Source: Candidatus Methylomirabilota bacterium (lineage in GTDB: Bacteria; Methylomirabilota; Methylomirabilia; Methylomirabilales; JACPAU01). Taken from it: DNA of 6,500 nucleotides. The notes beneath the pieces were generated by a model that saw nothing but the letters and a program-made list of their open reading frames with translations, did no database searches and had not been told where the DNA came from. The stretch is taken from the NCBI GenBank assembly GCA_023249205.1, contig JAHFDC010000050.1:1-6500 (forward strand). The letters run 5' to 3'. Shown here piece after piece: positions 1-6,500 of this stretch (positions within the stretch are counted from its first letter, which is position 1; each line of letters starts with the position of its first letter). The position numbers and the translations under genes were made by a program.

Positions 1-474
<474 letters not shown>

Positions 475-507
475 TGGAGGAGGCGGGAAGCCTCGCGCGG
501 GGAGTCG
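475..507 (+). promoter_or_regulatory. gap-pgk intergenic leader with displaced Shine-Dalgarno and small hairpin
   Basis: A near-perfect Shine-Dalgarno GGAGGAGG sits at 476-483, but it ends 24 bases before the pgk GTG, too far for normal use. A 5-bp inverted repeat, GAGGC (480-484) and GCCTC (490-494) with a GGGAA loop, overlaps it. A second purine stretch, GGGGAG (499-504), ends only 3 bases before the GTG, which is tight. The hairpin might bring the stronger site nearer or mask it; that is inference. No promoter is evident here. Confidence 0.4.
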
Positions 508-1695
508 GTGGCGACGCTCTCCATCCGTGACCTGGCCCTCCGGGGCAAGCGGGTCCTGCTCCGCGTGGATTTCAACGTCCCGCTCCAGGATGGACGGGTC
601 ACGGACGACACGCGGATCCTGGCCGCTCTCCCCACGATCCGGTACGCCCTGGGTGAGGGGGCCCGCCTCCTCTGTCTCTCCCACCTCGGCCGGCCCAAGG
701 GGAAGCGGGACCCTGCCCTGAGCCTCGCCCCGGTAGCGGCCCGCCTGGAGGTGCTGCTCGGGCGTCCGGTGCCGATCGCCCCGGATTGCATCGGGGAGGA
801 GGTTGCAGCCGCCGTGGCCCGCATGCGCCCCGGCGACATTCTCATGCTGGAGAACTGCCGCTTCCATCCGGGGGACGAGGGGAACGACGATGCCTTCAGC
901 CGGGCGATGGCCGCCCTCTGTGATCTCTACGTGAACGACGCCTTCGGGGCGGCCCACCGGGCCCACGCCTCCACGGTGGGCGTCACCCGCTTCGTGCCGG
1001 CGGCGGCGGCCGGCTTTCTCCTGGAGCAGGAGCTCGCGTACCTGGGGCAACTCCTCGAGTCCCCGAAGCGTCCCTTCGTGGCGATCCTGGGAGGGGCGAA
1101 GGTCTCGGACAAGATCGGGGTGATCCGGAGTCTCCTGGACCGGGTGGACGCGCTCCTCGTCGGGGGGGCCATGGCGTTCACCTTCCTGGCGGCCCAGGGC
1201 GTGCCCCTGGGGGCCTCGCGGGTGGAGCAGGACCGGATTGGGGTGGCGAGGGACCTCCTGGCCCGGGCCAAGGAGCGCAACCGCCGTCTCCTGCTCCCCG
1301 GCGACCACGTCGTCGCGGAGCGGGCAGAGGCGAGCGCCCCGACGCGAGTGGTGCCGCTCGGCGGGATCCCCGCCGGCTGGATGGGCCTGGACATCGGCCC
1401 CGCGACCGTCGCGCGGTTCGGGAGCGAGATCCGCAGGGCCGGGACGATTTTCTGGAACGGCCCGCTCGGCGTGTTCGAACTGAAGCCGTTCCGGGCCGGG
1501 ACGATGGCCGTGGCGGACGCCGTGGCCGCCTCCGGGGCAACCTCCGTCATCGGCGGAGGCGACACGGTCGCCGCGGTGAGGGAGGCCGGCGTCGCCGACC
1601 GGATCACCCACATCTCCACGGGGGGCGGGGCCTCCCTGGAGTTTCTCGAGGGGAAGGTGCTCCCGGGGGTGGCGGCCCTCACGGAGAAGCCGTGA
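508..1695 (+). CDS. pgk: Phosphoglycerate kinase
   Basis: The enzyme transfers phosphate from 1,3-bisphosphoglycerate to ADP, giving ATP and 3-phosphoglycerate, in the cytoplasm; the reverse reaction serves gluconeogenesis or carbon fixation. The 395-residue length is normal for a bacterial PGK. N-terminal substrate-domain motifs are RVDFN (19-23), SHLGRPKG (58-65), LENCRFHPG (114-122) and VNDAFGAAHRAHAS. The hinge and C-terminal nucleotide domain show GGAKVSDK (195-202), with the conserved Lys198, then GGAMAFTFL (219-227), FWNGPLGVFE (315-324) with the nucleotide-contacting Glu324, GGGDT (349-353) and STGGGAS (370-376). The GTG start gives MATLSIRDLALRGKRV, which matches the family N-terminus, and no other ATG, GTG or TTG lies between the gap stop and it. 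The gene shares the reading frame of gap and ends in TGATG at tpiA, so translation is probably coupled. No active-site motif appears missing. Confidence 0.98.
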   Translation: MATLSIRDLALRGKRVLLRVDFNVPLQDGRVTDDTRILAALPTIRYALGEGARLLCLSHLGRPKGKRDPALSLAPVAARLEVLLGRPVPIAPDCIGEEVAAAVARMRPGDILMLENCRFHPGDEGNDDAFSRAMAALCDLYVNDAFGAAHRAHASTVGVTRFVPAAAAGFLLEQELAYLGQLLESPKRPFVAILGGAKVSDKIGVIRSLLDRVDALLVGGAMAFTFLAAQGVPLGASRVEQDRIGVARDLLARAKERNRRLLLPGDHVVAERAEASAPTRVVPLGGIPAGWMGLDIGPATVARFGSEIRRAGTIFWNGPLGVFELKPFRAGTMAVADAVAASGATSVIGGGDTVAAVREAGVADRITHISTGGGASLEFLEGKVLPGVAALTEKP

Positions 1696-2450
1696 TGGCG
1701 CGGGTCCCCCTCATTGCAGGCAACTGGAAGATGTACAGGACGGCCGCGGACGGGGCCGCGCTGGCCCGGGACCTCTGCCGGCGGCTCGGCAGCAGGGGGG
1801 GCGTGGAGGTGGCGGTCTTCCCCCCCTTTCCCGCGCTGGCCGCGGTGGGTGCGGCACTCGCGGGGAGCGCCATCGCGCTCGGCGCGCAGGACATGCACTG
1901 GGAGAAGGAAGGGGCCTTCACCGGCGCCGTGTCCGCCGGGATGCTGCTGGATGTGGGGTGCCGCTTCGTCATCCTGGGGCACTCGGAGCGCCGCCAGCAC
2001 TTCGGCGAAAGCGACGGCACGGTGCAGCGAAAGGTCCGCGCCGCGCTGGCGGCGGGGCTCACCCCCATCGTCTGCGTCGGGGAGACCCTGGGGGAGCGGG
2101 ACGCCGGCCAGCCCCTGGCCGTCGTCTCGCGCCAGGTCCAGGCGGCTCTGGAGGGCGTGACGGGCGGCGATCTTCCGCGGCTCATCCTGGCCTATGAGCC
2201 GGTGTGGGCCATCGGCACCGGCCGGACCGCCACCCCGGCGCAGGCTCAGGAGGTCCACGCCGCCCTCCGCCGCCTCCTGGGCGAGCACGGGGGCGGTTCC
2301 GCCACCCGGATCCTCTATGGGGGGAGCGTCAAGCCGGAGAACGCCCTGGCCCTTCTCGGCCAGCCCGACATTGACGGCGCCCTGGTGGGCGGGGCATCGC
2401 TGGTGGCCGAGCAGTTCGCGCAGATCGTGGAGGCCGTCCCTGTCGCCTGA
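1695..2450 (+). CDS. tpiA: Triosephosphate isomerase
   Basis: This TIM-barrel enzyme interconverts dihydroxyacetone phosphate and glyceraldehyde-3-phosphate, feeding the step run by the gap product. From the chosen ATG it has 251 residues, the usual size. Catalytic residues are visible: Asn10 and Lys12 in AGNWKMY (8-14), the electrophile His96 in GHSERRQHFGE (95-105), and the base Glu168 in AYEPVWAIGTGRTA (166-179), which also begins the mobile loop-6 lid. The C-terminal phosphate-gripping segments LYGGSVKPEN (207-216) and GALVGGASL (228-236) are present. The ATG at 1695 overlaps the last base of the pgk stop, and a GGAG at 1683-1686 lies 8 bases before it. A GTG at 1692 is an equally legal start that adds one residue; I prefer ATG because MARVPLIAGNWK fits the family N-terminus. 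Identification is firm; only the start is ambiguous by one codon. Confidence 0.98.
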   Translation: MARVPLIAGNWKMYRTAADGAALARDLCRRLGSRGGVEVAVFPPFPALAAVGAALAGSAIALGAQDMHWEKEGAFTGAVSAGMLLDVGCRFVILGHSERRQHFGESDGTVQRKVRAALAAGLTPIVCVGETLGERDAGQPLAVVSRQVQAALEGVTGGDLPRLILAYEPVWAIGTGRTATPAQAQEVHAALRRLLGEHGGGSATRILYGGSVKPENALALLGQPDIDGALVGGASLVAEQFAQIVEAVPVA

Positions 2451-2468
2451 GCGGGGCAGGCACCCCGC
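2451..2468 (+). other. GC stem-loop directly after the tpiA stop
   Basis: GCGGGG (2451-2456) and CCCCGC (2463-2468) form a perfect 6-bp stem with a CAGGCA loop, beginning at the base after the tpiA TGA. No T-run follows (the next bases are CGCGGGCGAG), so it is not a standard intrinsic terminator. It could be an mRNA processing or stability element between tpiA and secG, or a chance product of the high GC content. The rest of the 60-base gap shows only the secG ribosome binding site. Confidence 0.35.
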
Positions 2469-2495
2469 CGCGGGCGAGCGGAGCACCAGTTCGAG

Positions 2496-2502
2496 AGGAG
2501 GG
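2496..2502 (+). promoter_or_regulatory. Strong ribosome binding site of secG
   Basis: AGGAGGG lies 8 bases before the secG ATG at 2511, the best-placed Shine-Dalgarno in the window. It fixes 2511 as the secG start. An ATG at 2503 is only 1 base beyond the AGGAGG core and reads ATG CAG TAA, so it is unlikely to be used. Confidence 0.8.
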
Positions 2503-2510
2503 ATGCAGTA

Positions 2511-2861
2511 ATGTACGTCCTGCTGCTCATCCTGCACATCCTTGTGGCCGCGGCCCTGATCGGGGTCGTCCTCCTCCAATCGGGGAAGGGCGCGGACATT
2601 GGGGCGGCCTTCGGCGGCGGCTCCAGCCAGACCGTCTTCGGCGGCCGCGGGGCCGCGACCTTCCTCCAGAAAATCACCACGGTGGCCGCCATCCTCTTCA
2701 TGCTCACCTCCCTCAGCCTGACCCTCTATCGGGGGGGCCGGCACAGCTCGTCCGTGATCCGGGAGGAGCCCGCCGCGCCGACCGGGACTCCCACTCCCGA
2801 GGCCCCCCCGGGTTCGGCCCCGGCTCCCGCCGCGCCGGGGGCGGGCGCTCCGGCGAAGTGA
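2511..2861 (+). CDS. secG: Preprotein translocase subunit SecG
   Basis: SecG is the small, non-essential subunit of the SecYEG inner-membrane channel that improves SecA-driven protein export. The 116-residue product has the family layout: a first membrane helix at about 3-22, the signature LLQSGKGADIGAAFGGG (21-37) with SSQTVFGGRGAATFLQK (38-54) in the loop between helices, and a second helix at about 55-73. The tail after residue 75 is rich in Pro and Ala (EEPAAPTGTPTPEAPPG and onward to the end), low in complexity, as is common in SecG and probably disordered. It follows tpiA, its classical neighbour in many bacteria, and no tRNA gene follows it. The stop is 10 bases before the GTG of the binding-protein gene. 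Identification is firm. Confidence 0.96.
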   Translation: MYVLLLILHILVAAALIGVVLLQSGKGADIGAAFGGGSSQTVFGGRGAATFLQKITTVAAILFMLTSLSLTLYRGGRHSSSVIREEPAAPTGTPTPEAPPGSAPAPAAPGAGAPAK

Positions 2862-2871
2862 GCCCTGCCAG

Positions 2872-4530
2872 GTGAAGGCTCCCGCCCGTCACGCCCCCCG
2901 CTGGCTCCCGGCCGCCCTCGTCCTCCTCGCCCTGGCCGGGTGCGGCGGCGGGGAAGCGCCCTCCGCCGAGGCTCCCCCGGCCCAGACGGGTTCGCCGGCC
3001 CACGGGGACACGATCGTGGAAGCCTCGATCGGGGACATCAGCGGCCTCATCCCCAACATCACGAGCGACGGGGCCTCCCACAGCGTGGGGAGCCTGATCT
3101 ACGACGGGCTCATCCGGGCCGATCGGGACCTGAGCCTCACCGGCGAACTGGCCGAGTCCTGGGAGATCTCGAAGGACGAGCGGACGATCACCTTCCATCT
3201 CAAGCGGGGGGTGCGCTGGCACGACGGGACCCCCTTCACGGCGCGCGATGTGGAGTTCACGTACCGGTACATGCGGGACCCGAAGACGCCGACCGCCTAC
3301 GCCGAAGACTTCCTCCAGGTCGCCCGGACCGAGGTCGTGGACCCGTACACGTACCGGGTCCACTACGAGAAGCCGTACGCCCCCGCTCTCCTCTCCTGGG
3401 CGCTCTGGGTCCTCCCGGCCCACCTCCTGGAGGAGCCCTGGCGGAAGGGCGTGGACCTCCGCACGACCCCGCAGAACCGCCACCCGGTCGGGACCGGGCC
3501 GTTCCGCTTCCAGGAGTGGAAGACCCAGGAGAAGGTCGTCCTCCTCGCGAACCCCGACTACCACCGGGGCCGCCCGTACCTGGATCGCGTCCTGCTCCGG
3601 ATCATCCCCGACTCCGCCACCATCTTCCTCGAACTCAAGGCCCGCAATGTGGATATGGCGGGTCTCACCCCCCTGCAATTCACCCGGCAGACCGACTACC
3701 CGGCCTTCGCGAAGTCCTTCGAGAAGTACCGGTACCTTTCCAACTCCTACGCCTACCTGGGCTTCAACCTGAAGGACCCCCGGTTCGCCGACCGGACCGT
3801 GAGGCACGCCATCGCGCACGCCATTGACAAGCGGGAGATCATCGAGGGGGTCCTCCTGGGCCTTGGCCAGGAGGCGGTCGGGCCGTACAAGCCCGGGACC
3901 TGGTGGTACACGGACGCGGTCCGGACCTTCCCCTATGATCCGGATCGCGCAAAGGCGCTCCTCCGGGAGGCCGGGTGGCGGGATCGGGACGGGGATGGGA
4001 TTCTCGAGAAAGACGGGAAGCCGTTCCGGTTCACGATCCGGACCAACCAGGGCAACAGCGTCCGGATCCAGACGGCGGAGATCATCCAGCGGCGCCTGAA
4101 GGCCGTCGGGATTGACGTGAGTATCCATGTGGTGGAGTGGGCGGCGTTCATCAATACCTTCATCCGGAAGCGGGACTTCGAGGCGATCATCCTGGGCTGG
4201 GGGCTCGGCCTCGACCCGGATCAATACGAGATCTGGCACTCGGGCAAGACCGGCCCGGACCAGTTGAATCACGTCTCGTATGGCAACCCGGAGGTGGACC
4301 GGCTCCTCGAGAGCGGCCGGCGGACCTTCAACCAGGAGCGGCGGAAGGCGATCTACGCGGAGTTGCAACGGGTCCTGGCCGAGGACCAGCCCATCGTGTT
4401 CCTGTACGTCCCGGACGCCCTGACGGCTGTCTCCTCCCGGATCCGGGGAATCGAGCCGGCCCCCGCCGGAATCTCCTGGAACTTCATCAAGTGGTACGTG
4501 CCGAGGGAGTTGCAGCGCTACACCCGGTGA
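2872..4530 (+). CDS. ABC transporter substrate-binding lipoprotein, peptide/nickel family (SBP_bac_5)
   Basis: The protein binds a ligand outside the inner membrane and hands it to the two permeases encoded next. The family mostly takes di- or oligopeptides, but members also bind nickel, sugars or opines, so the ligand is not determined. Residues 1-24 form a lipoprotein signal: basic Lys2, Arg6 and Arg10, a hydrophobic core, and the lipobox LAGC with Cys24 as the acylated residue. A Gly/Ala/Pro-rich linker follows to about 45. Family hallmarks come in order: LTGELAESWEISKD (89-102), VRWHDGTPFTARDV (114-127), GTGPFRF (207-213), VRHAIAHAIDK (310-320) and the Asp-rich DRDGDGILE (371-379). At 552 residues it has the usual size. 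GTG is the only legal start near the signal peptide. It lacks a good Shine-Dalgarno, which suggests coupling to secG 10 bases upstream. It appears complete. Confidence 0.93.
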   Translation: MKAPARHAPRWLPAALVLLALAGCGGGEAPSAEAPPAQTGSPAHGDTIVEASIGDISGLIPNITSDGASHSVGSLIYDGLIRADRDLSLTGELAESWEISKDERTITFHLKRGVRWHDGTPFTARDVEFTYRYMRDPKTPTAYAEDFLQVARTEVVDPYTYRVHYEKPYAPALLSWALWVLPAHLLEEPWRKGVDLRTTPQNRHPVGTGPFRFQEWKTQEKVVLLANPDYHRGRPYLDRVLLRIIPDSATIFLELKARNVDMAGLTPLQFTRQTDYPAFAKSFEKYRYLSNSYAYLGFNLKDPRFADRTVRHAIAHAIDKREIIEGVLLGLGQEAVGPYKPGTWWYTDAVRTFPYDPDRAKALLREAGWRDRDGDGILEKDGKPFRFTIRTNQGNSVRIQTAEIIQRRLKAVGIDVSIHVVEWAAFINTFIRKRDFEAIILGWGLGLDPDQYEIWHSGKTGPDQLNHVSYGNPEVDRLLESGRRTFNQERRKAIYAELQRVLAEDQPIVFLYVPDALTAVSSRIRGIEPAPAGISWNFIKWYVPRELQRYTR

Positions 4531-4534
4531 GGCC

Positions 4535-5521
4535 ATGCTCGCCTACGTCACGCGGCTCGCCGTCGTCTCAGCCCTCCAGTGGCTCGCGATCACGATGCTG
4601 GCCTTTGCGGTGATCCACCTCGCGCCCGGCGAGCCGATCGTCCTCCAGCAGGAACTCCAGACGACCCAGAGTCCCCAGCAGAAGCAGACCCTGCGCGAGC
4701 TGTACGGCCTGGACAAGCCGCTTCACGTCCAGTACGGGACCTGGCTCGCGCGCGTGATCCGGGTGGACCTCGGCCGCTCCTTCAGTCCGGACGGCCGCCC
4801 GGTCTGGGAGAAGATCCGGGAGCGGATCCCGGTCACGCTGTCTCTGAACCTGGCGGAGGTCTTCCTCATTTACCTGATCGCGGTCCCCCTCGGCGTCCTC
4901 GCCGCGGTCCGCCGCCACACCCTCTTCGACCGCATCACCACCGTCTTCGTCTTCGTCGGCTTTGCGACCCCCGACTTCTGGCTCGCCCTCCTGCTCATGA
5001 TCCTCTTCGGCGTGCAGCTCGGCTGGCTCCCCATCTCCGGGCTCCGGTCGCTGAACTGGGAGTACCTCGCGGGGCCGGCGCAGGCGTGGGACCTGGCTGC
5101 CCACCTCATCCTCCCCATCTTCATCGGGGCCTTCGGGGGGTTCGCCGGGCTCTCGCGCTTCATGCGGGGGAGCATGCTCGAGGTCATCCGCCAGGACTAC
5201 ATCCGGACGGCCCAGGCGAAGGGGCTCCCGGAGCGGGTCGTGTTCTACAAGCACGCCCTGCGGAACGCCGTCCTCCCCATCGTGACGATCCTGGGGCTCT
5301 CGCTGCCCGGGCTGATCGGCGGGAGCGTGATCGTGGAGAGCGTCTTCGCCATTCCAGGGATGGGGCAACTGGCCGTCCAGAGCGTCTTCGCCCGCGACTA
5401 TCCGGTCGTCATGGGTCTGCTCACGATTGGCGCGGGGCTCACCCTCGTCGGGAACCGCCTCGCCGACGTCTGCTACGGGATCGTGGATCCACGGATCCGG
5501 GTCGCGCGGCGGGGCGAGTGA
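4535..5521 (+). CDS. Peptide/nickel ABC transporter permease, first subunit (DppB/OppB-type)
   Basis: This is one of two inner-membrane subunits forming the translocation path for the ligand of the preceding lipoprotein. The 328-residue length is typical of the DppB/OppB branch. A first helix at about 8-29 ends in IHLAPGEP, the family's entry motif. A periplasmic segment carries LYGLDKPLHVQYGTWL (56-71) and VDLGRSF (77-83). Further hydrophobic helices lie near 101-125, 134-165, 187-207, 246-268 and 291-308. The cytoplasmic EAA loop, where the ATPase docks, spans about 223-248 with RTAQAKGLPERV and ending LP; this places the protein in the binding-protein-dependent permease superfamily. FAIPGMGQL (271-279) and the C-terminal VDPRIR (317-322) are also family marks. 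The ATG is 4 bases after the lipoprotein stop, with GTGAGG only 2 bases before it, so translational coupling is likely. Substrate is unknown. Confidence 0.93.
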   Translation: MLAYVTRLAVVSALQWLAITMLAFAVIHLAPGEPIVLQQELQTTQSPQQKQTLRELYGLDKPLHVQYGTWLARVIRVDLGRSFSPDGRPVWEKIRERIPVTLSLNLAEVFLIYLIAVPLGVLAAVRRHTLFDRITTVFVFVGFATPDFWLALLLMILFGVQLGWLPISGLRSLNWEYLAGPAQAWDLAAHLILPIFIGAFGGFAGLSRFMRGSMLEVIRQDYIRTAQAKGLPERVVFYKHALRNAVLPIVTILGLSLPGLIGGSVIVESVFAIPGMGQLAVQSVFARDYPVVMGLLTIGAGLTLVGNRLADVCYGIVDPRIRVARRGE

Positions 5522-5523
5522 GC

Positions 5524-6384
5524 ATGGCGGAGCCGCTCTCCTCCGTTGGCCTTGGCGCCGTCTGGCGCCAACTCAAGAAGAACCCGCTGGCCCTGGCCGG
5601 CGGGGCCGTGGTCATTCTCCTGGCCGCCGCGGCGGTCGCCGCTCCCCTCCTCGCCCCCTACGACCCCGCCGCCTACGACGTGAAGCGGATCCTCGTGCCC
5701 CCCAGCCGCGCGCACCTCCTCGGGACGGACCAGATCGGCCGGGACGTCCTCTCGCGGATGCTCTACGGGGCGCGGGTCTCCCTGGCCGTCGGGTTCGTGG
5801 CCGTCGGGATTGCCATGCTGCTCGGAACGGTGGTGGGGGTCGTGGCCGGCTACTACGGGGGGGCCGCCGACGCGCTGATCATGCTGGGCGTCGTAGACGT
5901 GATGCTCACATTCCCCCGTTTATTCCTGCTCCTCGCCGTCATCGCGATGCTCCAGCCGAGCATCTTCGTGATCATGGCGGTCATCGGCGTCACCGGCTGG
6001 ATGGGGGTGGCCCGCCTCATCCGGGCCGAGGTCCTGAGCCTCAAGGAGCGGGACTTCGTACAGAGCGCCCGGGCCCTCGGCGCCGGCGACGTCCGCCTCA
6101 TGGTCCGGCACATCCTGCCGAACGCCCTCGTCCCGGTCCTGGTGTCGGCCATCCTGGGCGTGGCCGGGGCGGTCCTCACGGAGGCGGGCCTCTCCTTCCT
6201 CGGCCTCGGCGTCCAGCCGCCGACCCCGACCTGGGGCAACATCCTGTCGGATGGGAAGGCCAACATCGAGATCGCCTGGTGGCTGTCCCTCTACCCGGGG
6301 GTGGCCATCCTGGTCACGGTCCTCTCCTACAACCTCTTTGGCGAGGGGCTGCGGGACGCGCTGGATCCGCGGCTGCGCCAGTAG
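5524..6384 (+). CDS. Peptide/nickel ABC transporter permease, second subunit (DppC/OppC-type)
   Basis: This is the partner permease, expected to pair with the upstream DppB-like subunit. The 286-residue length is typical for DppC. A short cytoplasmic N-terminus with WRQLKKNPLALAGG (14-27) precedes a first helix at about 24-44. The family segment LLGTDQIGRDVLSRMLYGAR (65-84) follows, then helices near 86-110, 117-142, 147-162, 200-220 and 255-272. The EAA loop is at about 178-204: FVQSARALGAGDV, then HILPN (196-200). AGLSFLGLGVQPPTPTWG (221-238) and the C-terminal LDPRLR (280-285) are hallmarks of this branch. The ATG lies 2 bases after the previous stop with only a weak GAG-type ribosome site, so coupled translation is likely. 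The same frame is open far upstream through the neighbouring permease gene, but the family N-terminus and this ATG set the true start. No ATPase gene follows. Confidence 0.94.
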   Translation: MAEPLSSVGLGAVWRQLKKNPLALAGGAVVILLAAAAVAAPLLAPYDPAAYDVKRILVPPSRAHLLGTDQIGRDVLSRMLYGARVSLAVGFVAVGIAMLLGTVVGVVAGYYGGAADALIMLGVVDVMLTFPRLFLLLAVIAMLQPSIFVIMAVIGVTGWMGVARLIRAEVLSLKERDFVQSARALGAGDVRLMVRHILPNALVPVLVSAILGVAGAVLTEAGLSFLGLGVQPPTPTWGNILSDGKANIEIAWWLSLYPGVAILVTVLSYNLFGEGLRDALDPRLRQ

Positions 6385-6399
6385 GGGCCAGAACGCAAA

Positions 6400-6425
6400 A
6401 CGCCCCGGGACACTTCCCGGGGCGT
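6400..6425. terminator. Strong GC-rich stem-loop at operon end, probable terminator (possibly bidirectional)
   Basis: ACGCCCCGGGA (6400-6410) and TCCCGGGGCGT (6415-6425) form a perfect 11-bp stem with a CACT loop, starting 15 bases after the last permease stop. On the + strand the tail is TCTCCC, a poor T-tract. On the minus strand the stem is followed by a short T-run (complement of AAAA at 6397-6400). The position fits the end of the + operon; the composition fits termination in either direction, as between convergent units. Confidence 0.7.
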
Positions 6426-6500
6426 CTCCCGCTCCTCCGCGACGGCCTAATACAAACGTCAGAATCACAGTGACAAAGTCCGGGTCCTGTCGCCGGCGCC
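6426..6500. other. Non-coding tail after the operon
   Basis: These 75 bases hold no supportable gene. The part from about 6447 to 6480 is clearly less GC-rich than the rest of the window, as expected for an intergenic region. It includes a weak minus-strand promoter-like pair: TTGTCA (complement of 6471-6476) and TATTAG (complement of 6447-6452) with an 18-base spacer. I see no tRNA, repeat or attachment site. Confidence 0.4.

Noticed and set aside
927..2744. 605-residue open frame on the minus strand opposite pgk, tpiA and secG
   Set aside because: It is antisense to three firmly identified genes, its translation is low-complexity Pro/Arg/Gly/Ala-rich with no recognisable motif, and long open shadow frames are expected at this GC content.
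2758..2858. Pro/Ala-rich low-complexity end of secG as a possible frameshift or repeat element
   Set aside because: Frame and stop are clean, and Pro/Ala-rich tails are common in SecG proteins of GC-rich bacteria.
2713..4536. 607-residue open frame on the minus strand opposite the binding-protein gene
   Set aside because: Antisense to a gene with clear family motifs; composition follows from the complementary codons, and no domain is recognisable.
4568..5368. 266-residue minus-strand frame opposite the first permease
   Set aside because: Highly charged, repetitive Asp/Glu/Arg/Gly composition mirrors hydrophobic codons of the permease on the other strand; it is a shadow.
5482..5499. Overlapping palindromes CGTGGATCCACG and CGGATCCG near the end of the first permease
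   Set aside because: They encode the conserved VDPRIR segment; the symmetry follows from GATCC in Asp-Pro codons and nothing else marks an operator or site.
4579..5523. Long in-frame upstream extension of the second permease, which would make a 601-residue protein
   Set aside because: The extension overlaps the first permease in another frame, has Arg/Pro-rich shadow composition, and the DppC-type N-terminus begins at ATG 5524.

Overview
The window is dense, very GC-rich bacterial DNA with a strong bias to G or C at third codon positions. Every supported gene is on the + strand. From left to right it holds the C-terminal half of glyceraldehyde-3-phosphate dehydrogenase (gap, cut by the window edge), phosphoglycerate kinase (pgk), triosephosphate isomerase (tpiA), the translocon subunit SecG (secG), and then three genes of a peptide/nickel-type ABC importer: a substrate-binding lipoprotein and two inner-membrane permeases. 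A strong GC-rich stem-loop follows the last permease at 6400-6425. The final 75 bases carry no gene that I can support.

The genes are packed like one transcription unit. The gap-pgk gap is 33 bases, pgk and tpiA share one base (TGATG), tpiA-secG is 60 bases apart, and the last three junctions are 10, 4 and 2 bases. I see no convincing promoter inside the run. The first three enzymes catalyse consecutive steps of central carbon metabolism (triose-phosphate interconversion, oxidative phosphorylation of glyceraldehyde-3-phosphate, substrate-level ATP formation). SecG helps the SecYEG channel export proteins. The binding lipoprotein is itself a Sec-type substrate and would deliver a peptide-like ligand to the two permeases. 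No ATPase subunit is present before the stem-loop, so the importer needs ATP-binding proteins encoded outside this window.

The gap-pgk-tpiA-secG order is a well-known conserved bacterial arrangement. High GC, a lipobox-bearing binding protein and this order would suit a GC-rich environmental lineage, for example a deltaproteobacterial-type or NC10/Rokubacteria-like organism. That placement is only an impression from gene order and composition; no marker here fixes the taxon.

I found no undescribed system. The window is ordinary housekeeping plus a transporter. The points worth a second look are small: the joining of an importer to the glycolytic/secG cluster, the missing ATPases, the unusual translation-start context of pgk, and a terminator-like hairpin whose better T-tract reads on the minus strand.
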